Shown: positions 8,970 through 18,358 of the stretch, piece after piece
Layout: every line of letters starts with the position of its first letter
How positions within the stretch are numbered: position 1 is the first letter of the stretch
Assembly (NCBI GenBank): GCA_003218885.1
Contig: QHOV01000147.1
Location: 1-37,472 of the forward strand
Length of the DNA: 37,472 nucleotides
Origin: Verrucomicrobiota bacterium
GTDB taxonomy: Bacteria > Verrucomicrobiota > Verrucomicrobiia > Chthoniobacterales > UBA10450
Direction: 5' to 3'
Position numbers and translations under genes: made by a program
Notes under the pieces: generated by a model
Seen by the model: the letters and a program-made list of their open reading frames with translations, nothing else
Databases searched by the model: none
Told to the model about the DNA's origin: nothing

Positions 8970-10901
8970 ATGCAGCTCCTCAGCGCATTTTCACGACCGC
9001 AGACCGTCCCTGCTGTGCCAGTGGCAGCGCCGAAAAAGACGCTTTGGATTCTCAATAGTTGGCGCGACCTGATTCTGTACGTCGGCACACCGCTTTTTCT
9101 GGTGCCGATGTTTTTGCTGGCGCAGGCGCGCTGGAGCGCACAAGACATTTACATTTTCGTGGCTGCGTTTGGCGCAATGGGCCACCATCTGCCGGGAATG
9201 ATCCGCGCGTACGGCGATCGCGCGCTGTTCAGACGTTTTCGCTGGCGCTTTATTTTTGCGCCGATTTTTCTGCTCTCGGTTTGCGTCGCTTTTTACTGGT
9301 GGGACCTCAAGGGGATCGTTCTGATCGTTTTCTTCTGGGGTGTCTGGCATGGGATGATGCAGACCTACGGTTTCTGTCGAATCTACGACGCGAAGACGGG
9401 CTCCTTCGCCGCGCTGACGCGCCGGCTCGACTTTGCGACCTGTGCCATCTGGTTTGCGACGGCGGTGCTGCTTTCGCCGCAACGCATGGCCGACACGCTC
9501 GAAATGTATTACGCCAGTGGCGGATCATTCATTCAGCCCTGGCTCCTGCACAACGCGCAGCAAGTCGTCCTGGCCATCGCCATTGCAGTAGCCGTTTTGT
9601 TCCTGTTCAATTTTTCCCGGATGTGGGCGGAAGGGAAACGTCCCAATCCGGTGAAGCTGGCGCTGTTGGCCACGACCATCGCTTTCTGGTGGTATTGCAA
9701 TAACGGCGTCACCAACATTCTGGCCGGCATCGCTCTGTTCGAAGTCTATCACGATGTGCAGTACCTCTCGCTAGTCTGGATTTACAATCGCAGCCGTGTG
9801 GAAAAGGACAGTTCCATCGGCGGTTTTATGCGCTTTGTTTTTCGAAGAAGCGGTTCGCTGGTCGGTCTCTACGTCGGGCTGGTTTTTGCCTACGGTTCCC
9901 TTGGCTATTTCAATACCCGTCTCGAAGTCGAGACGATAAAGCGTGTGCTCACCGGCGTAGTGGCGGCGTCGGGTCTTCTTCATTTTTATTACGACGGATT
10001 CATCTGGAAAGTGCGCGATCGCTCGACGCGCGAACATCTCGGTTTGGCCGGCGGAACCGTATCTGCGACATCACGCGAATTTCTGCCTGGTTGGGTGCTG
10101 CATGGATTAAAATGGGTGGCGGTATTTGTGATTCCACTCGGCGCGCTCTGGATCGGGCAAACGTGGAGCAAAACGCCGGAAGTGGAACGAGAAGCATGGA
10201 TCGCGTCGGATTTACCCAACAGCGCTCGTGCTCATTGGAAGTACGCCTTTAGTTTGCACAACGCGGATCGTCTCGATGACGCAGCAGAGCAATACCGCAT
10301 TGCGCTCCATCTCGATCCGAATCAGAAGGAACCGCATTTCGGCCTCGGCCAGGTTCTCGTTGCGCAATCGCAATTGAGTGAAGGACGCGCCGAATTGGAG
10401 GAAGCTTTACGCGGTGACCCGCACAACGGCGAAGTTCATTCCGAATATGGATGCGTTCTGGAACGGCTCGGCCAGAAAGACGAAGCCAGCAGCGAGCACG
10501 CAACCGCCACGCGGCTCGCGCCGAAATCCGGGCGGATTCATTACGAATACGCGATGTTCCTTTTCCGGGACGGCAAGATGGATCAAGCCATCCCGGAATT
10601 TCAGGCTGCGCTCAAACACAACCCGAACCACCCTGAAGCGCATTATCATCTCGGCAGAGCACTCTTTGTGAAAGGCGACTTTGAAGACGCGAAAGTGCAT
10701 TATCTGGAGACCGCGCGCCTCGATCCCAAGGCGCCGGTGCACAACGGCCTGGGCGCTGTTTATTTCCGATTGGGGCAAACCTCGGAAGCGATTGCCCAGT
10801 TTAAGGAAGCGCTGCGTTTACATCCTGATGACGCAGAAGCCGCGGAAAACCTTCGCTTCGCGCTGGCCACGGGTACACCCAGCGATTCCGCGCCGCGCTG
10901 A
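8970..10901 (+). CDS. Multi-pass membrane protein with histidine motifs and C-terminal TPR domain
   Basis: About 390 N-terminal residues form roughly eight to ten membrane segments; after a last segment (WVAVFVIPLGALWIG) about six TPR units run to the C-terminus (HWKYAFSLHNADRLDDAAEQ and similar). The membrane part carries several charged or His motifs in or next to helices: MGHHLPG, WHGMMQTYGFCRIYDAK, EVYHDVQYLSLVWIYNR and HFYYDGFIWKVRD. This spacing recalls membrane histidine-box enzymes, but I cannot assign a family. I use the ATG at 8970; a TTG at 8955 with AAGAG upstream is an alternative adding five residues. The TPR part should lie in one soluble compartment and bind partner proteins. 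Confidence 0.8.
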   Translation: MQLLSAFSRPQTVPAVPVAAPKKTLWILNSWRDLILYVGTPLFLVPMFLLAQARWSAQDIYIFVAAFGAMGHHLPGMIRAYGDRALFRRFRWRFIFAPIFLLSVCVAFYWWDLKGIVLIVFFWGVWHGMMQTYGFCRIYDAKTGSFAALTRRLDFATCAIWFATAVLLSPQRMADTLEMYYASGGSFIQPWLLHNAQQVVLAIAIAVAVLFLFNFSRMWAEGKRPNPVKLALLATTIAFWWYCNNGVTNILAGIALFEVYHDVQYLSLVWIYNRSRVEKDSSIGGFMRFVFRRSGSLVGLYVGLVFAYGSLGYFNTRLEVETIKRVLTGVVAASGLLHFYYDGFIWKVRDRSTREHLGLAGGTVSATSREFLPGWVLHGLKWVAVFVIPLGALWIGQTWSKTPEVEREAWIASDLPNSARAHWKYAFSLHNADRLDDAAEQYRIALHLDPNQKEPHFGLGQVLVAQSQLSEGRAELEEALRGDPHNGEVHSEYGCVLERLGQKDEASSEHATATRLAPKSGRIHYEYAMFLFRDGKMDQAIPEFQAALKHNPNHPEAHYHLGRALFVKGDFEDAKVHYLETARLDPKAPVHNGLGAVYFRLGQTSEAIAQFKEALRLHPDDAEAAENLRFALATGTPSDSAPR

Positions 10902-10993
10902 GACCGATCATCGCCTGCTTGTCATGTCGAGCCGCGAAATGACAACAAAGCGATCCTTCCGCCCGCGGCCTTGCTCCGGCCGCAATGAGTCAA

Positions 10994-11290
10994 TTAGTGG
11001 CCTATCACGCGAACAGACGGGTCCTGCCGCAATATGTCCGCCGCTGTACCGCGGCCTGTCTGGTTGATCTGACGCCGATCCCATTCGGACAGCGGACTAT
11101 GGGTTAGCGTCCCGACCGGGCTAATTTTCACTTTCTGCGGGATCCGGGAACCCAACACCCAAACGTACGCATAGCGCTCGCCTTGCGGTGGCACCTGCTC
11201 GTACCGCTGCTGGCCCGCAAATGCAACGCTTGCGACAACGGACACTATCACCAAAACGACCGCTGACTTTATCACGCCTGATATTTTCAT
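10994..11290 (-). CDS. Small secreted protein resembling only the start of a TonB-receptor plug
   Basis: The 98-residue product starts at ATG 11290, with AGAGG about ten bases upstream; longer in-frame starts exist at 11317 and 11344. Residues 1-25 form a signal peptide ending VAFA-GQ. The mature part runs from YAYVWVLGSRIPQKV to TAADILRQDPSVRV. It resembles the first part of a TonB plug: the receptor at 18358 has VTGSLIP, then INKSGAGTTTEQLLQRQPV, where this protein has VLGSRIP, then INQTGRGTAADILRQDPSV. It then stops without the rest of the plug or a barrel. It may be an independent periplasmic domain or the remnant of a receptor. The similarity is seen by eye only. Confidence 0.65.
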   Translation of the reverse strand: MKISGVIKSAVVLVIVSVVASVAFAGQQRYEQVPPQGERYAYVWVLGSRIPQKVKISPVGTLTHSPLSEWDRRQINQTGRGTAADILRQDPSVRVIGH

Positions 11291-11562
11291 AGTTTTGAAA
11301 ACCTCTATAAGTTTCATCCCATTTAACCCTGAAGACAAGGGCAAGTTTCGGATAAGGATTCATCTCGCCCGCAAATCACCCGCCTTCGCCTGCTAAGGCG
11401 CGGCAGGCGCCAATTAACGGGAAAAAAACGCAGCTTCAATTCTTTGATTCCATTTGCGTGATTTGCGTGATTCTCGGGTCAGTCTCAAAGGGCTGAAGTA
11501 ATTACGAAAAATTTGACGATTTTCCTCATGCGCTGAAGTTTCTCGCCTCGTTTCCTTCTTGT
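11291..11562. other. Intergenic region with short tandem repeat
   Basis: This 272-bp divergent spacer lies between the plug-like gene and the DsbA-like gene, so it must hold promoters for both. A 9-bp unit (ATTTGCGTG) occurs twice in tandem at 11452-11469. I see no clear operator, RNA gene or coding frame. Confidence 0.4.
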
Positions 11563-12243
11563 ATGAAACGCTATCTCGCTTTCATCATTGTTGGTGTGGT
11601 CGCATTGACCGCGCTCGCTGGCAGCCCGCTGCTCTGTCAAACACTACAGCCGCATCGCCTGAATATCTCCGCGGATCAAACGACCTCTGCAAGGGATCCG
11701 GCGAAATCCGTTCATATTCGTGGCAACCCGGACGCTCCGGTTACACTGGAGGAATTCGGTGATTTCGAATGCTCGTCCTGCAAGAACGTCGCCACGTTTC
11801 TCGATAAGGTGATCAAAGAGTATCATCCGCATGTGCGGTTAATCTTTCGCAGTTTTCCGCTCGCGATGCACCAGCACGCCCGCGATGCCGCCCTCGCTGC
11901 CGAAGCAGCAGGTCTGCAAGGCCGCTACTGGGAAATGCACGACATGTTGTTCCGGGAACAGGCCGTTTGGAGCAGCGCTACCGACCCGGGACTGCTGTTT
12001 GATACCTACGCGGAAACGCTCGGACTCGATCTCAACCAGTTTAGAAAAGACGTGAAGAGCGACAAAGTCCGAGGGCGTCTCGAGTCCGATCAAGCCCGCG
12101 CCAAGTCGCTGGGAGTCAAAGTCGTACCCACACTCTTTATGGATAAACGCAAAGTGGGAACGAATGAGTGGACCCTTGAGGAAGTGCACAGACTGATCGA
12201 TGAAGCAGTGAAAACGAAAAGTTCGATATCGGAGAAGAAATGA
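11563..12243 (+). CDS. Secreted DsbA-like thiol-disulfide oxidoreductase (thioredoxin-fold, CSSC)
   Basis: The 226-residue protein begins with a signal peptide or anchor (residues 4-20). A linker follows, then a DsbA/BdbD-like thioredoxin domain. The active site is C70-S-S-C73 in FGDFECSSCKN, and the cis-proline loop is VKVVPTLFM near residue 188. The inserted helical region (HQHARDAALAAEAAGLQGRYWEMHDMLF) is typical of the DsbA-like family that includes BdbD and similar proteins with a FEC..C motif. It should act in the periplasm, forming or rearranging disulfides in exported proteins. No DsbB or VKOR partner is visible in the window. The start ATG is at 11563, after a spacer without an obvious ribosome-binding site. 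Confidence 0.88.
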   Translation: MKRYLAFIIVGVVALTALAGSPLLCQTLQPHRLNISADQTTSARDPAKSVHIRGNPDAPVTLEEFGDFECSSCKNVATFLDKVIKEYHPHVRLIFRSFPLAMHQHARDAALAAEAAGLQGRYWEMHDMLFREQAVWSSATDPGLLFDTYAETLGLDLNQFRKDVKSDKVRGRLESDQARAKSLGVKVVPTLFMDKRKVGTNEWTLEEVHRLIDEAVKTKSSISEKK

Positions 12244-12578
12244 CCGCGTTGCGGTTTCGCATCATTCTTTACATGATTACAAACCTGTTTGGCTCCGTGG
12301 GGTCGGCAGGTAGGCGCCGAGGGAGCCATTCGGGGACATGCGTTGTGGCCGAGGGCGACGACCTCGGGAACCTGGGATTGTGGCTGCTCGCAGTGTCGGC
12401 CGCGGTCAACGCCCGCGGCTACAAGATCAGCGTTTCAATCTCAGGAGCGTACGGCTACTGTGTTTCTCGTGGAGCTTTGCTGGACCCGGAGAAGTGACTC
12501 GGCCGGTACCTCTTTCTGGTTGTGGCGGGCAGGCGTACTGATTTTCGAACGAAAAAGGTAGCTATAGATTTTGCTGGG
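12244..12578. other. Intergenic region with GC-rich inverted repeats, no convincing gene
   Basis: The 335-bp stretch between the DsbA-like and TMTC-like genes contains small hairpins: GGCTCC at 12291-12296 with GGAGCC at 12322-12327, and CCGAGG at 12349-12354 with CCTCGG at 12362-12367. The short open frames in it have no protein-like composition. It resembles a dispersed repeat rather than a gene. Confidence 0.45.
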
Positions 12579-14705
12579 ATGGCTCCCCAAGGCTCACCAC
12601 AGGCTAAATCACGCGCACACCGCCAAGCCTTGGGCGTTTGTATTTTCCTGGTCGCCATTACCTGGCTGGTGTTTGCGCAAACCGTCCGTTACGACTTCGT
12701 CAACTACGACGACAGCGAATATGTTTATGCCAATCCGAACATCACTCATGGATTGAGTATTCACGGCGTCATCCACGCATTTGCTGGACGGCATTGGGAC
12801 AATTGGCACCCGCTCACGACCGTATCGCACATGCTCGACTGCCAGCTATACGGACTCCACCCGGGCGGCCATCACCTTACAAATATTCTCCTGCACACAA
12901 TCGCGGTCGTCTTGTTGTTTCTCGTGTTGCAGCAAATGACCGGCGCGATATGGCGGAGCGCATTCGTTGCCGCAGTTTTTGCGATCCATCCGCTTCGCGT
13001 CGAATCAGTCGCCTGGATTTCCGAGCGTAAAGATGTTCTAAGCGCCGTCTTCTTCATGCTCACCCTAGGCGCTTACGTCCGCTATGCCAAGTCTCCCTCA
13101 ACTGGCCGCTACCTGACGATGTCGATCTTGTTCGCGCTCGGTCTCATGTCCAAGCCGATGCTGGTGACTGTGCCTTTCGTTCTGCTGCTGCTCGATTATT
13201 GGCCGCTGGGCAGAATCAGAGAGCAGAAGTCAGAGACCAGAAATCAGAGCAATCACCAGACCACTGACTTTCGAGCTCTGGTGATTGAAAAGATTCCGCT
13301 GTTAGGGCTCTCGGCCGCGTCGGGATTAGCCACGCTCTGGGCGCAGCAATCGAGTCTGACGGGCGTCAAGCAATTCCCTCTCATTTCGCGAATCGGCAAT
13401 GGGCTCGTCACCTACGCGATTTATTTTAAACAAATGATCTGGCCTGTGTGGCTGGCAGTTTTTTATCCACTTCCCGAAGATCAACTGCCGATTTGGGAAA
13501 TTGCTCTGGCTGCTATGCTATTAGCCTTGGCGAGCGTGGGCGTGATCGTTCTGCGGCACAAGTTTCCGTACTTCGTCACAGGTTGGTTTTGGTATTTGGT
13601 AATGCTCCTGCCTGTAGTCGGATTGATTCAAGTCGGTTCACAAGCCCACGCCGACCGATACACTTATTTGCCACAGATCGGCCTTTACATACTGATCACC
13701 TGGGCGGTCGCGGATCTCACGGCGTCCCGGCGGCAGCGGGGCCGAATTCTGGCCGCCGCGGCGGCGATTATCGTTGGTGTTTTAAGCTGGCGCGCGTGGG
13801 TGCAGACATCCTATTGGCGCGACAGCGAGACGCTTTTTTCTCATGCGCTTGCGGTCACGTCGAACAACGATGTCGCTGAAAATAACCTCGGCATCTTTCT
13901 AAAGCGAAAAGGCAGATTGGACGAAGCGATCACCCATTTACAAACACTTGTTAAAGAACATCCCAATGACGCCGAAACGCATTACAATCTGGGCAATGCG
14001 TTGTTGAAGAAAGGCGATTCGCAAAGCGCCATCGCAGCTTACGAGAAGGCAATATCAATTAAGCTTCGCTACCCCGATGCGCATTATAACCTGGGAATCG
14101 CTCTGGATCGGAATGGCCAAATAGACGAAGCCATAGCTCACTACCAACAAGCCGTACGAGAAGATCCTCACTATGCAGAGGCCTATTATCTGTTGGGAAA
14201 TGACTTTCTGGAAAAGGCACGCACTGACGACGCCATCGCGGCTTACGAACAAGCGCTAAAAAGCCGACCGGCCTATCCAGAGGTCCAAAACAATATCGGG
14301 TTCGCGCTTCTGCAAAAGGGCCGTCCCAGCGAAGCGATTGCGCATTGGCAAAATGCGCTCGCTATCCAGTCGGATTCGGTCGATTCGTTGAATAATCTCG
14401 CCTGGATTCTGGCTACTTTTCCTGACGCTTGGATTCGAAACGGGAGCCAAGCGTTGACATTGGCTGAACGAGCAAATCAATTATCCGGTAATAAGAACCC
14501 GGCGGTCTTGCGAACTTTGGCCGCTGCGTGTGCCGAGAACGGCCGGTTTACCGAAGCGAGAGTAATCGCTGAAAGAGGATTTCAATTAGCTAACGCACAG
14601 GAGAAACCGGCCTTGGCCAATATTCTTGAGGGCGATATTGCCCTTTATCGAATAAACGCGCCCGTTCGCACCGGTATGCAGCCGGATAACTCCTCCTTTC
14701 CTTGA
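12579..14705 (+). CDS. TMTC-like membrane protein with GT-C type N-terminus and C-terminal TPRs
   Basis: The 708-residue protein has about ten membrane segments (residues about 18-430), then about seven TPR units (for example HYNLGNALLKKGDSQSAIAAYEKA). The N-terminal part carries the signature of the TMTC family of GT-C-fold sugar transferases: FVNYDDSEYVYANP with the acidic pair in the first outer loop, HPLTTVSHMLDCQLYGLHPG, HHLTNILLH and AIHPLRVESVAWISERKDVL. Eukaryotic TMTCs transfer mannose to proteins; bacterial relatives are uncharacterised, so glycosyl transfer is an inference. I use the ATG at 12579; a GTG at 12522 would add 19 residues. A Ser/Thr/Gln-rich insert at about residues 216-235 coincides with an inverted DNA repeat (13250-13287). 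Confidence 0.82.
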   Translation: MAPQGSPQAKSRAHRQALGVCIFLVAITWLVFAQTVRYDFVNYDDSEYVYANPNITHGLSIHGVIHAFAGRHWDNWHPLTTVSHMLDCQLYGLHPGGHHLTNILLHTIAVVLLFLVLQQMTGAIWRSAFVAAVFAIHPLRVESVAWISERKDVLSAVFFMLTLGAYVRYAKSPSTGRYLTMSILFALGLMSKPMLVTVPFVLLLLDYWPLGRIREQKSETRNQSNHQTTDFRALVIEKIPLLGLSAASGLATLWAQQSSLTGVKQFPLISRIGNGLVTYAIYFKQMIWPVWLAVFYPLPEDQLPIWEIALAAMLLALASVGVIVLRHKFPYFVTGWFWYLVMLLPVVGLIQVGSQAHADRYTYLPQIGLYILITWAVADLTASRRQRGRILAAAAAIIVGVLSWRAWVQTSYWRDSETLFSHALAVTSNNDVAENNLGIFLKRKGRLDEAITHLQTLVKEHPNDAETHYNLGNALLKKGDSQSAIAAYEKAISIKLRYPDAHYNLGIALDRNGQIDEAIAHYQQAVREDPHYAEAYYLLGNDFLEKARTDDAIAAYEQALKSRPAYPEVQNNIGFALLQKGRPSEAIAHWQNALAIQSDSVDSLNNLAWILATFPDAWIRNGSQALTLAERANQLSGNKNPAVLRTLAAACAENGRFTEARVIAERGFQLANAQEKPALANILEGDIALYRINAPVRTGMQPDNSSFP
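13250..13287. repeat. Inverted repeat inside the TMTC-like reading frame
   Basis: Perfect 11-bp arms, CAATCACCAGA at 13250-13260 and TCTGGTGATTG at 13277-13287, follow a CAGA-rich stretch from 13211. They encode a hydrophilic insert between a membrane segment ending LLLLDYWPLGRI and the IEKIPLLGLSAASG segment. It looks like a dispersed element that entered the gene in frame. Confidence 0.55.
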
Positions 14706-14756
14706 TCTGACTGCCTTTTGACCTCGCCTTAAGCTCACCTGGCGAGCGTGCGTGCC

Positions 14757-14833
14757 GAGTTTTTGGAGTGCGGCGATCCCGCGACTGCGGGACCGCTTTC
14801 AAAGCGCGGACGTGTCCGCGCACTCCCAAAACA
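14757..14833. repeat. Dispersed inverted repeat
   Basis: The ends are TTTTTGGAGTGCGG and its near-complement CCGCGCACTCCCAAAA. Within it lie two short hairpins (GCGATCCCGCG.. and CGCGGACGTGTCCGCG), giving a branched fold about 75 bp long. It lies downstream of the TMTC-like gene and may end its transcript, though no T-run follows. Confidence 0.6.
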
Positions 14834-14921
14834 GGAGTCATCCGCGTTGATTCGCGCCTGCCGCGCCGTAGCGCGCGAAGGCTGGGTGATTCCTTGGCCC
14901 GTCGTCTATCCTTCTATCTGC

Positions 14922-15053
14922 GTCGTCATCCCGAGTCGCACAAGACGACAAGGGACCTCACAGATGCGCACGCGCCTCACGCAAACCACATATAGCGTAA
15001 CTTGAAGACCAGTGTGTCTTTGCGAGGTCCCTCGCTCCGCTCGGGATGACAAC
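14922..15053. repeat. Dispersed inverted repeat (GTCATCCCGAG type)
   Basis: The left arm includes GTCATCCCGAG and GGGACCTC; the right arm includes GAGGTCCCTCG and CTCGGGATGAC, so the whole region can fold back. A related but more diverged copy lies at 27806-27932. Both are in non-coding DNA after genes. Confidence 0.65.
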
Positions 15054-15130
15054 GCGTTGGTAATGCCACCGCTGAAACGCAAGCTTCGTTGCCTTCTGTT
15101 AGATGGGATACGCGAACCAGCGTCTATAGC

Positions 15131-15164
15131 AAAAGAGGCAGCCCCGAATCGGGACTGCCTCTTT
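15131..15164 (-). terminator. Rho-independent terminator of the TonB receptor gene
   Basis: On the minus strand AAAGAGGCAGTCCC pairs with GGGGCTGCCTCTTT across a short loop, with four T residues at the end, about 25 bp after the receptor stop. The intact terminator suggests the receptor unit is still, or was recently, transcribed. Confidence 0.8.
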
Positions 15165-15187
15165 GTGAAACTGCGTTTTTGCGACGC

Positions 15188-17377
15188 TTAGAATTTCTTG
15201 ATCATCCGGACGTACCAGAACCGCCCCAGGTTATCATAGAGGCTGCCCGGATAGCCAATGGAGTTGCCAAACTCGAATGAAAACGACTTTGGCGGGTCTT
15301 CCCCGAAGATATTGCTTACACCCACGGTGAGCGTGGTGTTGTTCAAGATATTTTTCCAGCACGGCATGGCGTAAGGAACCGGCGGCGCTGCCTTCTCCTT
15401 GCGTACCACTTCCTTGCCGCCCTTGGAATAGCGGGGCACCGGCGCGGCTTCCACCGGAGGGGTGAAGATCAGGCTGTAGGAAAGCTGCGCGTCTGTGAAC
15501 CAAGTCGGATGCACCCAGTGCCGCTTCCAGACTCCATCAAACTGCTTGGCAAGGATCTGTTCCCAGTAGCCATCCAAGAAATGCACCGTCGTGTTGAAGT
15601 CCACGTTGTGCCAGCTCCAGTCGAGGGTCGTGTCCCCTTTCCATTTCAGCCAGGCCTGGGGATTGGTTACGTCCCCGAAAAAGCTGCCAACAAACCACTC
15701 GGAACTGGAGCTACCGGCTACTTGCCGCGGCCTTGAACCGGGGAAATTGATCACCATCTCGTTCAGATAACTCCACCGGGTTAGGAGCGAGAATGTGCCG
15801 AAGCCTGTCTCGATCTGGTGCTGAAGACCGAGGTCAACACCGTTGGTGCGGGTACGCCCGCCGTTTGTGTACGGGGCATTCACGCCGGAGAAAGTGCCGT
15901 CCGGCGTGAATAAAGTCGTGGCTTGAGTGACCGGTGGCACCGCGGGAGTCGTGACAGCCGGGATCAACCCCGCGTTATAGAGGTTGAGGATTGAGTTGGG
16001 AGAAAGGTACATGGCGATCCCACTGCGCTCCACATCCCAGAAATCAATCGTCAACGTCAACGTTCCGTACTTGGCCGGAATCCACTTTGGCGTATAAACT
16101 ATGCCGCCAGTCCAGGTACGATCATGCTCCGGATGGATGCCTGGGTTGGGTCGTTGCTCGATGGTCGCTTCCGGATTGGTGGTATCCTGGCAGGGGTTGG
16201 CGTCGCTGCAAGGCACACCTCCAGGTCCCGTAATCGGAGTACTAATAAATCCGACTGGCGTGGTGCCAGGAGAACGTGTCGGCCCGCCGATTGGCCCCAG
16301 ACCGAACCTTGTAGGTCCATACAACTGGACCATGGATGGCTCGAGGAAGCCTTCGCCCCAGGTGCTGCGAAGAGTGAGGCTCTCGTCAAACGGTTGCCAG
16401 CGCACCCCCACCTTGGGCACGGCCGCATTCGTGTCGTTATTCAGCCACTCCGAGTACCGGACTCCGGCTGAGAACTCCAATGAGTAGAACCCAGGTATGT
16501 TGAATTTGGGGCTGAACACCGGGATGAGCGTTTCCGCATAAATTCCCCACGATTTGCGTCCAGCCTTGACAACCTCTTCCATCCCGACGCCGGCGTTCTC
16601 GCCGAGGCGGTTTTGGTCATCCGGATCGACCTGGTAACTTTCCCGGCTAAACACACCGCCAAAGGCGAGCCCAACGCCGCCTGCGGGCAAATCAAACAGG
16701 TCCGTGGTGTAAATGTTCAAGTCCAACGTGGCTAGTTTCGACGTAAGAAGGTCCCTGGTATTCAGCTGCGCGAAAGTAAGCAACGGCTGATTGGTCGGTA
16801 CCACGACGTGCTGTGTATCTGCAAACGGGTTGTACGGCACCGTTTGTCCGATAAAATTCCCCGAGGTAGGATCAAATAGCGAATCGTTTGCGTTCAGAAT
16901 CCGCTCAAACCGGTTAACATTGACGCTTCGGAACCGGGCAATCTGCTCGATTTGGCTGTACATGAACGCTCCATCGTAGCCCCATGTTCCGTTAAAGAGC
17001 TTGTCGCCTTTTACACCGACCGTGAAACGCTCGGCGATGTTTTCGTTGTCAATCAGGCGGTTGCCGAAATCGAAAAAGCGCGCCCGAGTGCCGCCCGAGA
17101 TGATCTGCTCAAATGGGTTGAATGGGTTAAAGGCACCCGCAGGCGCGCCAACTTCCGCATAAGTCGGGCCGCCAAATGGCGGCTCTCCGGTGAAAGCCGC
17201 TCTTGGCGGGACGTAGAGCGATATCTGACCGGGCGTCTCGAAATTGCCCGTGGCAATTGGCGCAAGTTCGTCGTGCGTTTTGGCATCCACGTAAAAGAAG
17301 TCGCCAAAAACCCGGAACTGATCGTCACAGATCTTGGTCTCGAACGCCGCATACCCGCCCCAGCGCTCCTGCTTCGG
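15188..17377 (-). pseudogene. TonB-dependent receptor, barrel part downstream of an internal stop
   Basis: This is the continuation, in the same frame, of the receptor that starts at 18358. Immediately after the TAA at 17378-17380 the frame reads PKQERWGGYAAFETK and goes on for about 730 residues to an outer-membrane barrel end (NLGRFWYVRMIKKF, final Phe). Typical receptor features are the beta-strand pattern, AGVRYSEW, LRSTWGEGFLEPS, YTNGGRTRTNGVDLGLQ and VGVSNIFGEDPP. A GTG at 17290 could start translation, but the product would have no signal peptide or plug. Together the halves would form a receptor of about 1055 residues, normal for large TonB receptors that take up siderophores, glycans or peptides. 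No substrate can be assigned. Confidence 0.85.
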
Positions 17378-18358
17378 TTATGAGCTTGAATACAGGTTAA
17401 AGTTAAAGCCCGGTAGAATGCTACCCCTCGGGCGCCTCGTGAAATATATATAATCACTCGCTGGAACCAATCCGTTGGCGTTATCCGGTGGCGTGCCGTA
17501 TTCAGCCGAGCCGGTGGTAGGGAATGGCGTTCCGCCCGCTTCTTCAATGGCGGCCACTGTCAACCGAAGATTCCACGGTACCGCGTTTGAGCTCAAGAAC
17601 GGCGGGACAAGGGAGTTACCACGGTCGTGGTTGAACATGTCGTGATGCTTATAATAGAAAATGTTACCGGTGATACTGGTCGTGTCGTTGCCTACCCCGA
17701 AGAGGATGTCCCCCTTATACTCCGCTGCGTCTTTATCCAGCGTGTTGCCGTACTGGATGGTCACCTGTGCACCGCGATAATCTTTGTAGAGGTTAAAGTT
17801 CACCACGCCGGCAACCGCATCCGAGCCGTAGGTGGTCGAAGCGCCGTCCTTCAGAATGTCGATGCTCTGGACCGCCGTAATGGGAATGGTAGTTAGATCG
17901 ACGAAACCATATCCAGAGAGGGCGGATCCCGGGAACGCAGCAACGCGGCGACGGTCGATTAACACCAGTGTGGCGCCAGGATCCAAACCACGCAGCGAGA
18001 GCGCGGCAGTACCGGATGGACCGGACTGGCTTGTTCCGTTGTTCTGGACTGGAATATTGGACCCGCCAATCACCGGCTGCCTCTGGAGCAGCTGTTCCGT
18101 GGTGGTGCCTGCGCCTGATTTGTTAATCAGGTCGCGGTTGATACTGAACACCGGGTTCGGACCAACCTCTTCCGCAGTCGGAATGAGTGATCCGGTCACG
18201 ATCACGCGCTCGACCTCCGCAGCGGGAGCTGGCGGCGGCGGCGCGGCCTGAGCAAATGCATTCGATGCTACAATGAATGGAAATCCGACGCTCCCCACGA
18301 GTGCGATGCGCACGAATCTGAACTTATTTAGCACGTTTTTTATCATTAGTTTCTCCAT
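17378..18358 (-). pseudogene. TonB-dependent receptor, signal peptide and plug, ending at a premature TAA
   Basis: The open frame of 326 codons encodes a signal peptide (cleavage near NAFA-QA), a proline-rich linker, and a complete plug domain. Motifs: ERVIVTGSLIP, TTEQLLQRQPVIGG, ALSLRGLDPGATLVLIDRRR and ILKDGASTTYGSDAVAGVVNF, then the first barrel strands (GAQVTIQYGNT). It ends with NFNLYSSS at TAA 17378-17380, while the same frame carries on as barrel sequence. One base change (TAC or TAT to TAA) would explain it. I chose ATG 18358; ATG 18346 is also possible. The fragment alone could not form a channel. The leader upstream has two A-rich direct repeats. Confidence 0.87.

Noticed and set aside
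12240-12497. 85-codon open frame after the DsbA-like gene
   Set aside because: It covers GC-rich inverted repeats, has no protein-like pattern and no ribosome-binding site.
14748-15005. Short open frames in the TMTC/TonB spacer
   Set aside because: They translate dispersed inverted repeats and overlap each other in several frames.
17291-17377. Selenocysteine or pyrrolysine decoding at the TonB receptor stop
   Set aside because: The codon is TAA, not TGA or TAG.
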